A DNA stretch of 64,000 nt from Mycobacterium sp. 3519A (GCF_900240945.1 NZ_OESG01000013.1:434001-498000); one strand, 5' to 3'; positions 34,653 through 44,184 are shown, counted from the first letter of the stretch. Numbers and translations are program-made. Notes: generated by a model from the sequence alone, not told the origin.

Positions 34653-35516
34653 CTAGGTTGCGGTGGGCTTCAGTCGAACCATGCGGGTGGTGCTGCTCTC
34701 GTCGAGGTCGACGATGTCGCTGCGCGACCGGAGGAAGTCGCTGAACGACTTGAACCCCAACGACTTCTCGGAGAACGACGGGTCCATCCGCTTCATCTGG
34801 GCCTTGACCGCGGAGTTGTGCAGCCATTCCGCGTCGTCCTTCTCGTGGCCGATGCGCAGCGCCCGCTCCAGCAGCCCCGTCGCGGCGGCCTGCGGGTCAG
34901 GCTGATCCGGTTCGTCGTCGGTTTCCTTCGTCTTCGCGCGCTTGGCCGCCTTCTTCGGCGTCACCACCGGGACCCCGGGCAGCGCGTCGTAGGTGACGAA
35001 CTCGTCGCACGCGGCCGTCAGCGATCGGCTGATCGAGCCGGTGATGCCGATGCCGACCACGTAGCGGCCGAGGCGTTTGCAGCGCTGCGCCAGCGCGATG
35101 TAGTCGGAATCGCCCGCGACGATCACCACGTGGGTCAGGTCGGGCAGCCGGAACATGTCCTCGACCGCGTCGACGGCCAGCCGAATGTCGGCCCCGTTCT
35201 TCGCGTATGCGGCCGCGGGGAACAGCTGAACCAGGTCGACGGCCCGACCGACCAGCTGGCCCTGATACTCGGCGTTCACGTCGGCCGACCAGTCGGCGTA
35301 GGCCCGCGTCAGCACCAACGTCCCGAACGACGAGGCGAAATCGATGATGGCGCCGACGTCGACGACCGCTTCGGTGAGACGCCCCGGCCGTTTGTGGAAC
35401 CCGGCTGCCCTGTCGCGCTGAAACGAGTTGCGGCCGTGCACCTGGTCGTAGCGGGAGATGACGATGTTGTCGAAGTCGAGGTAGACCGCCACACGCGGCG
35501 TGTTGGGTTCGGTCAT
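34653..35516 (-). CDS. NYN-domain RNase-like protein with C-terminal OST-HTH/LOTUS-like domain
   Basis: 287 aa. The NYN (PIN-like) fold is shown by VAVYLDFDNIVIS at the N-terminus, GADIRLAVDAVEDMF and VVIVAGDSDYIALAQ, which carry the conserved acidic metal-binding residues. A Lys-rich, acidic linker (about residues 185-210) leads to a C-terminal domain (SEKSLGFKSFSDFLRSRSDIV) typical of OST-HTH/LOTUS RNA-binding modules. The family is predicted to cut or bind RNA in the cytoplasm. It is followed after 9 nt by the MBL hydrolase. Confidence 0.85.
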   Translation of the reverse strand: MTEPNTPRVAVYLDFDNIVISRYDQVHGRNSFQRDRAAGFHKRPGRLTEAVVDVGAIIDFASSFGTLVLTRAYADWSADVNAEYQGQLVGRAVDLVQLFPAAAYAKNGADIRLAVDAVEDMFRLPDLTHVVIVAGDSDYIALAQRCKRLGRYVVGIGITGSISRSLTAACDEFVTYDALPGVPVVTPKKAAKRAKTKETDDEPDQPDPQAAATGLLERALRIGHEKDDAEWLHNSAVKAQMKRMDPSFSEKSLGFKSFSDFLRSRSDIVDLDESSTTRMVRLKPTAT

Positions 35517-35590
35517 CTGTATGTCCTATCACCTCGGTATCCGCGGCGCGCCGCCATCGAAGTGGTGGCTAACCGGGTTCCAATTGCTGC

Positions 35591-36220
35591 GTGAGCCGAC
35601 ACGCTGCACCGCCAAGGCGGTCGGGGCGCGAGCTGGGCCTGCTGATCGGGCTGGGCGTGGCGGTGGTGGCGGCGATCGGTGTCGTCGTCGCAGGGGTGGT
35701 GCTGGCGGCCAGGATGGATGTCGACGAACCGGCCGTCGCGGCGCAGACCACCAGCGCCGAGACCGCGGCGCCTGCCGCGACCTTGCCTGCGGTCCAGATC
35801 CCCGCGGCCGACGTCGCCCCGCCCGAGGTGGCGTCCGGCGTCGTCGGCGAAGAGGTGCGCGACGGCGACTTCTCGTTCGTCGTGACCGGCGTGCAGCGCC
35901 TCGACGCCATCGTCAACCCCGACCGCCCCGACATCGAGAAGACGGCGCAGGGCGAGTTCGTCGTCGTCCAGATGACCGTGACGAACGTCGCCGCCGAGCC
36001 ACGCACCTACACCGGGTCGTTCCATACACTGTCGGACGGCACCACGACCTTCCAGCCCGACGACGAGGCCTGGCTGTACTTCGGCAAGCTGCCACCCAGG
36101 CTCGATCCCGGGGAATCGACGGACAGCTCGGTGGTGTTCGACGTGCCCAAGGGCGCCGAGGTCGCCGCGATCGAACTGCACGACGCGCCGTCGTCGACCG
36201 GGGTAACGGTCCAGCTGTAG
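35591..36220 (+). CDS. DUF4352 single-pass membrane protein
   Basis: 209 aa from GTG 35591. A short basic N-terminus is followed by one helix (LGLLIGLGVAVVAAIGVVVAGVV, shown here as LGLLIGLGVAVVAAIGVV), a Thr/Ala-rich linker and a DUF4352 domain (IEKTAQGEFVVVQMTVTNV). It is a paralogue of the 33190-33873 protein over that domain but lacks DUF2510. Located just upstream of the tRNA-Thr gene on the same strand. Role unknown; surface or periplasmic location is predicted. Confidence 0.8.
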   Translation: MSRHAAPPRRSGRELGLLIGLGVAVVAAIGVVVAGVVLAARMDVDEPAVAAQTTSAETAAPAATLPAVQIPAADVAPPEVASGVVGEEVRDGDFSFVVTGVQRLDAIVNPDRPDIEKTAQGEFVVVQMTVTNVAAEPRTYTGSFHTLSDGTTTFQPDDEAWLYFGKLPPRLDPGESTDSSVVFDVPKGAEVAAIELHDAPSSTGVTVQL

Positions 36221-36239
36221 CGGCGCGAGGACCTGCGGT

Positions 36240-36269
36240 TTGGCGCAGCTATCGGCGAGAATGTACCCT
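36240..36269 (+). promoter_or_regulatory. Predicted promoter of tRNA-Thr
   Basis: A -35-like TTGGCG (36240-36245) and a -10-like TACCCT (36264-36269) are separated by 18 bp. A start site about seven bases further on lies roughly 27 nt before the mature tRNA-Thr. Confidence 0.4.
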
Positions 36270-36302
36270 CTTTAAGGCCCACGCCGCTGGTGCGAGGGTC
36301 TG

Positions 36303-36375
36303 GCCCCCTTAGCTCAGTCGGTAGAGCGTTTCCATGGTAAGGAAAAGGTCAACGGTTCGATTCCGTTAGGGGGCT
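36303..36375 (+). tRNA. tRNA-Thr (GGT anticodon)
   Basis: 73 nt, folding as a full cloverleaf: acceptor GCCCCCT pairs with AGGGGGC, D-stem GCTC/GAGC, anticodon stem TTTCC/GGAAA with loop ATGGTAA (anticodon GGT), T-stem AACGG/CCGTT. CCA is not encoded. Confidence 0.95.
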
Positions 36376-36417
36376 CGGTGGTCACCACGCGCAGTGGCTA
36401 GTAGGTGGCACCCGGAT

Positions 36418-36491
36418 GGCGGTGTAGCTCAGCTGGTTAGAGCGCACGACTCATAATCGTGAGGTCGGGGGATCGAGTCCCCCCACCGCTA
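36418..36491 (+). tRNA. tRNA-Met (CAT anticodon, elongator type)
   Basis: 74 nt cloverleaf: acceptor GGCGGTG/CACCGCT (one G-T pair), D-stem GCTC/GAGC, anticodon stem CACGA/TCGTG with loop CTCATAA, T-stem GGGGG/CCCCC. It lies 42 nt after tRNA-Thr, and rpmG follows 37 nt later, the usual mycobacterial order. Confidence 0.93.
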
Positions 36492-36528
36492 CAGGACCAG
36501 CAGACAGTTTGAGAAAGAGGCAGTTGAC

Positions 36529-36696
36529 GTGGCGTCAAGTACAGACGTACGGCCGAAGATCACTTTGGCGTGCGAGGTGTGCAAACACCGCAACTACATC
36601 ACCAAGAAGAACCGTCGCAACGATCCCGACCGGCTCGAGCTGAAGAAGTTCTGCCCGAATTGCGGCAAGCACCAGGCTCACAAGGAATCGCGCTAG
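36529..36696 (+). CDS. rpmG: Ribosomal protein L33 (bL33), zinc-ribbon form
   Basis: 55 aa from GTG 36529, with GAAAGAGG about seven bases upstream. Sequence features: [11 protein letters not shown] near the start and FCPNCGKH near the end, giving the two CxxC pairs of the zinc-binding C+ form. L33 is a large-subunit protein near the E site. Mycobacteria carry a second, zinc-free L33 elsewhere for zinc limitation; that is family knowledge, not seen here. The gene lies between tRNA-Met and hadA as in other mycobacteria. Confidence 0.95.
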   Translation: MASSTDVRPKITLACEVCKHRNYITKKNRRNDPDRLELKKFCPNCGKHQAHKESR

Positions 36697-36750
36697 CGCG
36701 TCACCCCGTTCGGCTATCTGCCAGGGGTTGACCCGAGAGGTTCGTTCACC

Positions 36751-37230
36751 GTGGGGCTGTCACAGCAGATCGTCGGGATGCACTACCGCTACCCCGACCA
36801 TTACATCGTGGGCCGGGAGAAGCTGCGCGAGTACGCGGTCGCCGTCAAGAACGACGATCCGGTGTTTCACGACGAGAAGGCGGCCGCCGAGCTCGGTCAC
36901 GACCGGCTGCCTGCGCCGTTGACGTTCATTTCGGTGTTCGGTTACCAGGCCCAGTTGGCGTTCTTCGAAAGCGCGAACATCGGGATCCAGGATGCCCAGA
37001 TCGTCCAGGTCGACCAGGTGCTGAAGTTCATCAAGCCGATCTTTGCGGGCGACAAGCTCTACTGCGATGTGTACGTGGACTCCGTCCGGCAAGCCCACGG
37101 CGCCGACATCATCGTGACCAAGAACATCGTCACCGACGACAAGGGTGACGTCGTCCAGGAGTCGTACACGACCCTCGCGGGTCGCTCGGGTGAAGAGGGA
37201 GAAGAGGGTTTCAGCGATGGCACTGCGTGA
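36751..37230 (+). CDS. hadA: (3R)-hydroxyacyl-ACP dehydratase subunit HadA
   Basis: 159 aa from GTG 36751. It matches mycobacterial HadA throughout (IVGMHYRYPDHY at the start, AQIVQVDQVLKF in the middle, GEEGFSDGTA at the end). HadA is the non-catalytic, substrate-stabilising subunit that pairs with HadB to dehydrate hydroxyacyl-AcpM in FAS-II during mycolic-acid elongation. Position 61, which is Cys in M. tuberculosis HadA and reacts with activated thiacetazone, reads Ser here (PLTFISVFGY). It overlaps hadB by 14 nt. Confidence 0.96.
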   Translation: MGLSQQIVGMHYRYPDHYIVGREKLREYAVAVKNDDPVFHDEKAAAELGHDRLPAPLTFISVFGYQAQLAFFESANIGIQDAQIVQVDQVLKFIKPIFAGDKLYCDVYVDSVRQAHGADIIVTKNIVTDDKGDVVQESYTTLAGRSGEEGEEGFSDGTA

Positions 37231-37645
37231 ATTCGACTCGGTGAAGGTGGGTGACACCCTCCCGGAGAAGGTGATCCCGCTGACCCGTCAGGATCTGGTG
37301 AACTACGCCGGGGTGTCCGGCGACCTCAACCCGATCCACTGGGACGACGACATCGCCAAGCAGGTCGGCTTGGACACCGCGATTGCGCACGGCATGCTCA
37401 CGATGGGCCTGGGTGGGGGCTACGTGACGTCGTGGGTCGGTGATCCGGCCGCGGTCACCGAGTACAACGTCCGCTTCACCGCGGTGGTGCCGGTTCCCAA
37501 CGATGGCGTCGGCGCCGAAATCGTGTTCAATGGTCGGGTGAAATCCGTTGAGCCTGAGACAAAATCAGTGACCATTGCGCTGTCGGCCACAACGGGGGGA
37601 AAGAAGATTTTCGGTCGCGCCGTTGCCACCGCGAAGCTGGCGTGA
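37217..37645 (+). CDS. hadB: (3R)-hydroxyacyl-ACP dehydratase catalytic subunit HadB
   Basis: 142 aa, the same length as M. tuberculosis HadB. The hydratase-2 motif YAGVSGDLNPIHWDD provides the catalytic Asp and His in a hot-dog fold, and IAHGMLTMGLGGGYV follows. HadB forms heterodimers with HadA (early elongation) and HadC (later elongation) in FAS-II. ATG 37217 lies inside the end of hadA, so the two are translationally coupled. hadC starts 3 nt after its stop. Confidence 0.97.
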   Translation: MALREFDSVKVGDTLPEKVIPLTRQDLVNYAGVSGDLNPIHWDDDIAKQVGLDTAIAHGMLTMGLGGGYVTSWVGDPAAVTEYNVRFTAVVPVPNDGVGAEIVFNGRVKSVEPETKSVTIALSATTGGKKIFGRAVATAKLA

Positions 37646-37648
37646 TCG

Positions 37649-38164
37649 ATGGCACTCAAAACTGATATCCGGGGGATGGTCTGGAAGTACCCGGACACCT
37701 TCGTCGTCGGCCGCGAGCAGATCCGGCAGTACGCCGCGAGCGTCAAGTCGATGGACCCGGCCTCGCATGACGAGGATGCCGCCGCCCAACTCGGTCACTC
37801 CGGGTTGATCGCGCCGCCGACGTTCATGTCGATCTTCGCGGTGATGATCCAGCGGCACTTCTTCCAGCATGTCGACGTCGGCTTCGAGACGCTGCAGATC
37901 GTGCAGGTGGATCAGAAGTTCCTGTTCCACGAGCCGATCAAGGACGGCGACGTGCTGACCGGCACCATGTACATCGAGTCGGTGAACGAGCGGTTCGGCG
38001 CCGACATCGTGACCACCCGAAACGTGTGCGCACGGCCCAACGGCGACGTCGTGATGGAGTCGTTCACCACGCTGATGGGCCACGAGGGCGACAACTCGAT
38101 TTCAGCCGGGTGGGACCCGGAAACCGGCCAGGTCGTGCGCAAGCCCGTCAAGCACGACGACTAG
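37649..38164 (+). CDS. hadC: (3R)-hydroxyacyl-ACP dehydratase subunit HadC
   Basis: 171 aa, a paralogue of HadA (VWKYPDTFVVGREQIRQYA against the HadA N-terminus; LQIVQVDQKFLF in the middle). HadC is the partner of HadB for longer mycolate intermediates. It lacks the D-x-N-P-I-H catalytic motif, as expected for the non-catalytic partner. It ends about 130 nt before tRNA-Trp. Confidence 0.95.
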   Translation: MALKTDIRGMVWKYPDTFVVGREQIRQYAASVKSMDPASHDEDAAAQLGHSGLIAPPTFMSIFAVMIQRHFFQHVDVGFETLQIVQVDQKFLFHEPIKDGDVLTGTMYIESVNERFGADIVTTRNVCARPNGDVVMESFTTLMGHEGDNSISAGWDPETGQVVRKPVKHDD

Positions 38165-38196
38165 AGGCGGATTAGTAACTATCACGGGTGGCGCGC

Positions 38197-38202
38197 TACA
38201 CT
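38197..38202 (+). promoter_or_regulatory. Possible -10 box upstream of tRNA-Trp/secE
   Basis: TACACT fits the TANNNT mycobacterial -10 pattern about 90 nt before tRNA-Trp. No convincing -35 is seen, so this is tentative. Confidence 0.3.
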
Positions 38203-38292
38203 CGGTCCTCGGGGTTTTCCCAGTCCAGCGCGCTGTCCGTCGGTTTTCAATCGGCCGAACGGGGAGCGCGCAAATTGTGTGAGCCCCGGTGA

Positions 38293-38365
<73 letters not shown>

Positions 38366-38432
38366 CTCAACTGAATACTCGACAAGTGTGGACACTGGAA
38401 GGTGACCACATAACCCAGACGAAAGGCATGCG

Positions 38433-38861
38433 GTGAGCGACGAGCGCGATGGTGTCAGCTCCGCAGGCGACGACACCGTAACTGACAGCACTGGCCAGAC
38501 CGCGGTGGTGACCCGCCCGGCCCGTCCGACCGGCAAACGGTCGCGGCGTGGCGCGGTCGATGCCGAGAGCGAGGCCATCGACCTGGAGACGGGTACGAAG
38601 GCCGCCCCGACCAAGAACGGTGGGGGGACCGCCACCAAGACGGCCAAGAAGTCCGCCGACCGGCCGTCACGCAACCCGTTCAAGTTCGTCTGGAACTACC
38701 TGGCGCAGGTCGTCGCCGAACTCCGCAAGGTGATCTGGCCGAACCGCAAGCAGATGGTCAACTACACCGCCGTGGTGCTGGTCTTCCTGGCCTTCATGGT
38801 GGCGTTGATCGGCCTGGTCGACATGGGGCTGTTGAAGCTCGTGACGCTGGTGTTCGGCTGA
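38433..38861 (+). CDS. secE: Preprotein translocase subunit SecE
   Basis: 142 aa from GTG 38433 with GAAAGG upstream. Long charged, Thr/Lys-rich N-terminal extension typical of actinobacterial SecE, then the conserved FVWNYLAQVVAELRKVIWPNR (shown here in part) and one membrane helix (YTAVVLVFLAFMVALIGLV). SecE clamps the SecY channel in the inner membrane. nusG follows after 34 nt. Confidence 0.95.
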   Translation: MSDERDGVSSAGDDTVTDSTGQTAVVTRPARPTGKRSRRGAVDAESEAIDLETGTKAAPTKNGGGTATKTAKKSADRPSRNPFKFVWNYLAQVVAELRKVIWPNRKQMVNYTAVVLVFLAFMVALIGLVDMGLLKLVTLVFG

Positions 38862-38892
38862 CCACGCTGACGAGCGAATTAGAGAGGACTGA

Positions 38893-39690
<798 letters not shown>

Positions 39691-39696
39691 CCGCGG

Positions 39697-39741
39697 TTTG
39701 TGTGCGTTGAGGCGCGCTGAGCGCTCGAAAACGCACACAAA
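39697..39741. repeat. Perfect 12-bp-arm palindrome between nusG and rplK
   Basis: TTTGTGTGCGTT (39697-39708) and AACGCACACAAA (39730-39741) are exact reverse complements separated by 21 nt that include GAGCGCTC. The RNA would form a strong hairpin just after the nusG stop and before the rplK binding site. It could act as a partial terminator or attenuator, a processing site, or be a dispersed palindromic element. Confidence 0.7.
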
Positions 39742-39764
39742 TCGCAAGGAAACGAGAGGAAAAG

Positions 39765-40193
39765 ATGGCCCCGAGAAAGAAAGTCATCGGGCTGATCAAG
39801 CTGCAGATCCAGGCCGGGCAGGCCAACCCCGCCCCGCCGGTCGGTCCCGCACTCGGCCAGCACGGCGTCAACATCATGGAGTTCTGCAAGGCGTACAACG
39901 CCGCGACGGAGAACCAGCGCGGCAACGTCATCCCCGTGGAGATCACCGTCTACGAGGATCGCAGCTTCACCTTCAACCTGAAGACCCCGCCCGCCGCCAA
40001 GCTGCTGCTGAAAGCCGCTGGCGTGCAGAAGGGTTCAGGCGAGCCGCACAAGACCAAGGTCGCCAAGGTGACCTGGGATCAGGTGCGTGAGATCGCCGAG
40101 ACCAAGAAAGAAGACTTGAACGCCAACGACATTGATCAGGCGGCCAAGATCATCGCCGGCACCGCCCGGTCGATGGGGATCACCGTCGAATAG
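39765..40193 (+). CDS. rplK: Ribosomal protein L11 (uL11)
   Basis: 142 aa. N-terminal domain [20 protein letters not shown] and the C-terminal rRNA-binding domain ([20 protein letters not shown]) are intact. L11 forms part of the GTPase-associated centre and is needed for RelA-type activation. ATG 39765 follows GAGAGGAAA. rplA follows 66 nt later as in most bacteria. Confidence 0.98.
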   Translation: MAPRKKVIGLIKLQIQAGQANPAPPVGPALGQHGVNIMEFCKAYNAATENQRGNVIPVEITVYEDRSFTFNLKTPPAAKLLLKAAGVQKGSGEPHKTKVAKVTWDQVREIAETKKEDLNANDIDQAAKIIAGTARSMGITVE

Positions 40194-40259
40194 ACGGCTC
40201 CCGTGGGAGGGCTGGCATCGGCCCGAATCGACCACAACTCTGACAACTAGGAGATACCA

Positions 40260-40967
40260 ATGAGCAAGACCAGCAAGGCATATCGCGAAGCCGCCGAGAA
40301 GATCGACCGGGAGCGGCTGTACACGCCGCTGGAGGCCGCGAAGCTGGCCAAGGAGACGTCGTCGAAGAAACAGGACGCCACCGTCGAGGTTGCGATCCGC
40401 CTGGGCGTCGATCCGCGTAAGGCCGATCAGATGGTGCGCGGCACCGTGAACCTGCCGCACGGCACCGGTAAGACCGCGCGCGTCGCGGTGTTCGCGGTCG
40501 GTGAGAAGGCCGAGCAGGCCCTCGCCGCGGGTGCGGACATCGTCGGCAGCGACGACCTGATCGAGAAGATCCAGGGCGGTTTCCTGGATTTCGACGCCGC
40601 GATCGCCACCCCCGACCAGATGGCCAAGGTGGGCCGGGTCGCGCGTGTGCTGGGTCCGCGTGGTCTGATGCCGAACCCGAAGACGGGCACCGTGACGCCG
40701 GATGTGGTGAAGGCCGTCAACGACATCAAGGGCGGCAAGATCAACTTCCGCGTCGACAAGCAGGCCAATCTGCACTTCATCATCGGCAAGGCGTCGTTTG
40801 ACGAGAAGGCGTTGGCCGAGAACTACGGCGCTGCGCTGGATGAGATTCTGCGGGCCAAGCCGTCGTCGTCGAAGGGTCGCTACCTGAAGAAGGTCACCGT
40901 CTCGACGACCACCGGCCCGGGCATCCCGGTGGACCCGTCGGTCACGCGTAACTTCGCGGAGGCGTAG
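40260..40967 (+). CDS. rplA: Ribosomal protein L1 (uL1)
   Basis: 235 aa, full length. Core motifs [20 protein letters not shown] and [16 protein letters not shown] are present. L1 binds 23S rRNA at the L1 stalk and represses its own operon in many bacteria by binding the L11-L1 mRNA; that binding site is not identified here. ATG 40260 is preceded by TAGGAG at six bases. It ends 44 bp from the convergent polysaccharide gene. Confidence 0.98.
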   Translation: MSKTSKAYREAAEKIDRERLYTPLEAAKLAKETSSKKQDATVEVAIRLGVDPRKADQMVRGTVNLPHGTGKTARVAVFAVGEKAEQALAAGADIVGSDDLIEKIQGGFLDFDAAIATPDQMAKVGRVARVLGPRGLMPNPKTGTVTPDVVKAVNDIKGGKINFRVDKQANLHFIIGKASFDEKALAENYGAALDEILRAKPSSSKGRYLKKVTVSTTTGPGIPVDPSVTRNFAEA

Positions 40968-41011
40968 GCGAAGCCGGAGCCGACCATCGGCACCGAGGCG
41001 TAAGTCTCGGG

Positions 41012-42082
41012 TCAGCGGGCGCTTTCTAGCGCCTCTCGATAGACGTCGAGGACGGCCGACGCGGTGGCGGCCGCCGAGCATTCCGATTGCACACGGACTC
41101 GTGCAGCATCAGCGCGGCGCCGCGCCGATTCGCGGTCCTGCCGCACGGCCAGAATGGCGTCGGCGAGCGCTTCCGGATCACCGGGCGGCACGAAGGTGGC
41201 GTCGTCGGCCGGGACCACTTCGGGCAGCCCGCCGCACCTGGTGGCGACGAGGGGAACGCCGGCCGCAATGGCTTCCAGCGCCACGTAGGAACATGATTCG
41301 AAGTGGGAGCTGACCACCGCGACGGCAAGCTCTCGGAACACGGCGTCCGCCGACGGGACCGCGCCCAGAAAGCGGACCGCCGAGCCGAGGCCGAGATGGT
41401 CCGTGAGATCGATGAGCCGAGCCCGCTCGGGGCCGTCGCCGGCGATCACGAAGTGTGCAGTCGGATCGCGGGCGCGGACAAGGGCGGCCGCCTCGAGAAA
41501 CACATCGACCCCCTTGACCGGGTCGAGGATGCCTATCACTCCGATGGCTCCGTCGGCCGGCTGCGGTACGGGCGGCCTCGGCCGGATGCCGTTGTGCACG
41601 ACGGCAATTCGCGCTGCGCGGTGGCCGAGCTTGCCTGCGAGCCGTCGGGTCGCCGTCGAAGGAACGATGACCCGGTCGGCCCGCCGCAGCAGAGCCGGCT
41701 CGGCAATCTGGTAGGCCACGCGGTCGCGGGGAGTAGGTGGCGGCTCGCCAGGTATCGGTAGGTACGGCTCGGGAAGTCCGTGCAACGTGTGGATGCGAAC
41801 TCGTCCCGGCATTCGGGCCCGGCCCAACACCCACAGCGCGCTGCGCCGGTCATGGCTGTGCACCACGTCGGCGTCGCGGCACGCCGCTACCGCATCGCCC
41901 CCGAGGCGGCGGGTGCCGGCGAGCACTACGTCGGCCCCTTCGGCGGCGAAGGAGGCGGCCGTCTGCTCATCGACGACGACGGCGGTGACCGCCGCGCCGA
42001 GTCGGCACAGGTCACCGGCGAGAAGTCTGGCGTGGGTGATCGGACCGCCGCGGCGCAACGACGTAACGAGAGTGACCTTCAC
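41012..42082 (-). CDS. GT4-family glycosyltransferase
   Basis: 356 aa from GTG 42082, which overlaps the stop of the upstream polymerase gene (GTGA). Two Rossmann halves: N-terminal VTLVTSLRRGGPITHARLL and C-terminal IGVIGILDPVKGVDVFLEAA. The donor-site motif FESCSYVALEAIAAGVPLVA supplies the E-x7-E of GT4 enzymes. It transfers a nucleotide-activated sugar to a growing lipid-linked glycan at the cytoplasmic face of the membrane. Donor and acceptor not readable. Confidence 0.88.
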   Translation of the reverse strand: MKVTLVTSLRRGGPITHARLLAGDLCRLGAAVTAVVVDEQTAASFAAEGADVVLAGTRRLGGDAVAACRDADVVHSHDRRSALWVLGRARMPGRVRIHTLHGLPEPYLPIPGEPPPTPRDRVAYQIAEPALLRRADRVIVPSTATRRLAGKLGHRAARIAVVHNGIRPRPPVPQPADGAIGVIGILDPVKGVDVFLEAAALVRARDPTAHFVIAGDGPERARLIDLTDHLGLGSAVRFLGAVPSADAVFRELAVAVVSSHFESCSYVALEAIAAGVPLVATRCGGLPEVVPADDATFVPPGDPEALADAILAVRQDRESARRRADAARVRVQSECSAAATASAVLDVYREALESAR

Positions 42083-43323
42083 CGGTCGTCGTCCAAGGAG
42101 CGTCGGTTGTCGCCGACGCTCGCCGCGAGCGGCACGGCCATTGCCGCGGTGAGCCAGATCGGCGCGGCGATCTGGACGCTGAGCGATGCGGCGCTGACGA
42201 CCGCGACGAGGGCACTGCCCTGGACGGCAAGCGCTAACCAACCCGCATGGGTGTCGTCGGCGTTGCGGGCGGCGCGGCGCGCGCGCACCAGGATGATCCA
42301 CGACCCGGCAATGAAGACGATGAAGAGGGTGAGGCCGACGGCGCCGTCCTCGGCGAGCACCTCGAGATAGGCGTTGTGTGCGACCGGTTCGACGATGCCC
42401 CATGGCTCACCGCGGACGAAATCGGTGGCGCGGTGGGGAAAGAGACCAGTTCCGATGCCGAGCAGCGGCTCTTCTTTGAACATGTCGACGGCTCCACGCC
42501 AGAGCGCCTGACGCGAAGCCCAGTTCTCGTCTGCCACAGCCATTTTGGCATTGACACGCTCGCTCACCCATTGTGAGTCGATGGCCAGAAGGGCTCCGCC
42601 TATCGCCGCCGTGACTACGACACCGCCGACAAGTCCCTTGGCAATGGTCTTGCTGTGCAGCGCCGCCCACAACGCGGCCACCGCGAGGCCGACGACGGCG
42701 CCTCGAGAGAACGTGAGCGCGATGGTGACGAATAGGACGACGCTCGCCGCCAGCCAGAGGACCCGGTGCTCGCGGTGCCGCCAGGCAAGGTAGAACGCGA
42801 GCGGAACCGCCGTCGCCAACACATACCCGAAGTCGTTCGCCTCGCCGATGGGGCCTGACGCGCGCCCAGCCATCGACGCGAAGAACCGGAAGCTGCCGAC
42901 GATTGCCGCGGCCGTCGACGAGACCACAAACACCTCGATGAGCAGTAGCAGGCGTGCCCGATCTGTGAGGAGTTGGATGACCAGAAAGTAGAAGACAGCG
43001 AACAGCGCGTAACGCATGCACTGCACGGCGCCGTCGGCCACCTGCCCGCTGCGGAGCAGCGATACGACGAGGACAGCGAGAAAGGCCATCAGCACCCAGA
43101 ACACTCGCGGCACCGGCACCCAACGGCGATGGGGTCGGGAGGCGAGATAGGCGATGACCAGCGCGGCGCCCAGTAGCTTGCCAACGGAGACCTGTCGCGT
43201 CGGGTAGCCGAGGGCGTCGTCCCATGGGAACGAAGCCACCAGCAGAAGGAGGATCGCGAACGGGATGGCGCCCGAATCGGTCAGGCCCGATCTATTCGAC
43301 AAGCCGGCGGTCGCTTTTCCCAT
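42079..43323 (-). CDS. O-antigen ligase/polymerase-like membrane protein (Wzy_C family)
   Basis: 414 aa from ATG 43323 with about ten hydrophobic helices. The large extracytoplasmic loop before the last helices contains WRGAVDMFKEEPLLGIGTGL and AHNAYLEVLAEDGAVGLTLF, the Wzy_C hallmark with G-x-G and H-N-x-Y/F. Such proteins polymerise or ligate lipid-linked repeat units outside the membrane. It is coupled by 4-nt overlap to the GT4 gene and divergent from the methyltransferase gene at 43441. Confidence 0.85.
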   Translation of the reverse strand: MGKATAGLSNRSGLTDSGAIPFAILLLLVASFPWDDALGYPTRQVSVGKLLGAALVIAYLASRPHRRWVPVPRVFWVLMAFLAVLVVSLLRSGQVADGAVQCMRYALFAVFYFLVIQLLTDRARLLLLIEVFVVSSTAAAIVGSFRFFASMAGRASGPIGEANDFGYVLATAVPLAFYLAWRHREHRVLWLAASVVLFVTIALTFSRGAVVGLAVAALWAALHSKTIAKGLVGGVVVTAAIGGALLAIDSQWVSERVNAKMAVADENWASRQALWRGAVDMFKEEPLLGIGTGLFPHRATDFVRGEPWGIVEPVAHNAYLEVLAEDGAVGLTLFIVFIAGSWIILVRARRAARNADDTHAGWLALAVQGSALVAVVSAASLSVQIAAPIWLTAAMAVPLAASVGDNRRSLDDDR

Positions 43324-43440
43324 GGTGCTAAGTACACACTGTCGGCAAAGCCGGCGAACCCTGAATCCGGGTACGGCGATGTCTGCCTGAGTTAGTCTCG
43401 GGACGGCCGCACATCTGCAGACTGCACTGGAGCTCGAGTA

Positions 43441-44184
43441 GTGAACCCCCGGGACGTGGGACGCGTTGGCAGAGAACGCGATTTTCACAACAACATGTAC
43501 GCCTTGGACGTTGGCCGAGTCGCGCAGGCGAAGTACTACTGGGCGGTCAGCGACGGCGTGGCCGACTACATGCGCGCCTACCAGCAACTCGCTCCGGGCA
43601 AAGACGTCCTGGTCTACGGATGTGGCGACACTCGAGAATTTCTGAAGCTGGCGCCCGTCGTCAGGAGCCTGCACGCGATCGATATCTCGGATCAAGCCAT
43701 CGACCGGCTGAAGACCGAGAACAACCACGACAACGTCCATCTCCATGTCATGGATGCGATGAACATGACGTTTCCCGACGACTCTTTTGATTTGGTGTTT
43801 GGCGCCGGGATCATCCATCACCTGGAGACCGCGGCTGCTGCGCGTGAGGTGGCAAGGGTCTTGCGTCGCGGGGGACGTGCCGTCTTCTGGGAGCCGCTTG
43901 GGCTCAACCCCCTGATCAACATTTATCGACGTCTGACGCCTGACGCGCGTTCCGTCGACGAGCATCCGCTGTTGGGTGAGGATTTTGCCATCATGGCCCG
44001 GTACCTCCAGCTGGACGACGTCCGTTACTACGGCCTGTCAACACTTGCCGCCGTTCCGCTACGGAACACAAGATTCGGGACCCCATTGCTCAATGTCGGC
44101 CGATGGGTCGACAAAGCGCTTTTCACCCTGCCCGGTGTGAAGCGCCTTGCGTGGCGCGCGCTCGTCATCGGCGCAGCGAAATAG
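43441..44184 (+). CDS. Class I SAM-dependent methyltransferase
   Basis: 247 aa from GTG 43441 with GGAG about nine bases upstream. Motif I is VLVYGCGDTREFLKLAP, with an acidic residue at the end of strand 2 (LHAIDISDQAIDRL). FDLVFGAGIIHHLE follows, typical of Methyltransf_11/25 proteins, then VARVLRRGGRAVFWEP. Target unknown; the position at the head of a polysaccharide operon suggests a sugar or lipid-linked intermediate. Confidence 0.82.
   Translation: MNPRDVGRVGRERDFHNNMYALDVGRVAQAKYYWAVSDGVADYMRAYQQLAPGKDVLVYGCGDTREFLKLAPVVRSLHAIDISDQAIDRLKTENNHDNVHLHVMDAMNMTFPDDSFDLVFGAGIIHHLETAAAAREVARVLRRGGRAVFWEPLGLNPLINIYRRLTPDARSVDEHPLLGEDFAIMARYLQLDDVRYYGLSTLAAVPLRNTRFGTPLLNVGRWVDKALFTLPGVKRLAWRALVIGAAK

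Noticed and set aside
36303..36491. tRNA genes as an integration site for a mobile element
   Set aside because: No integrase, no duplicated 3' tRNA end and normal mycobacterial gene order on both sides.
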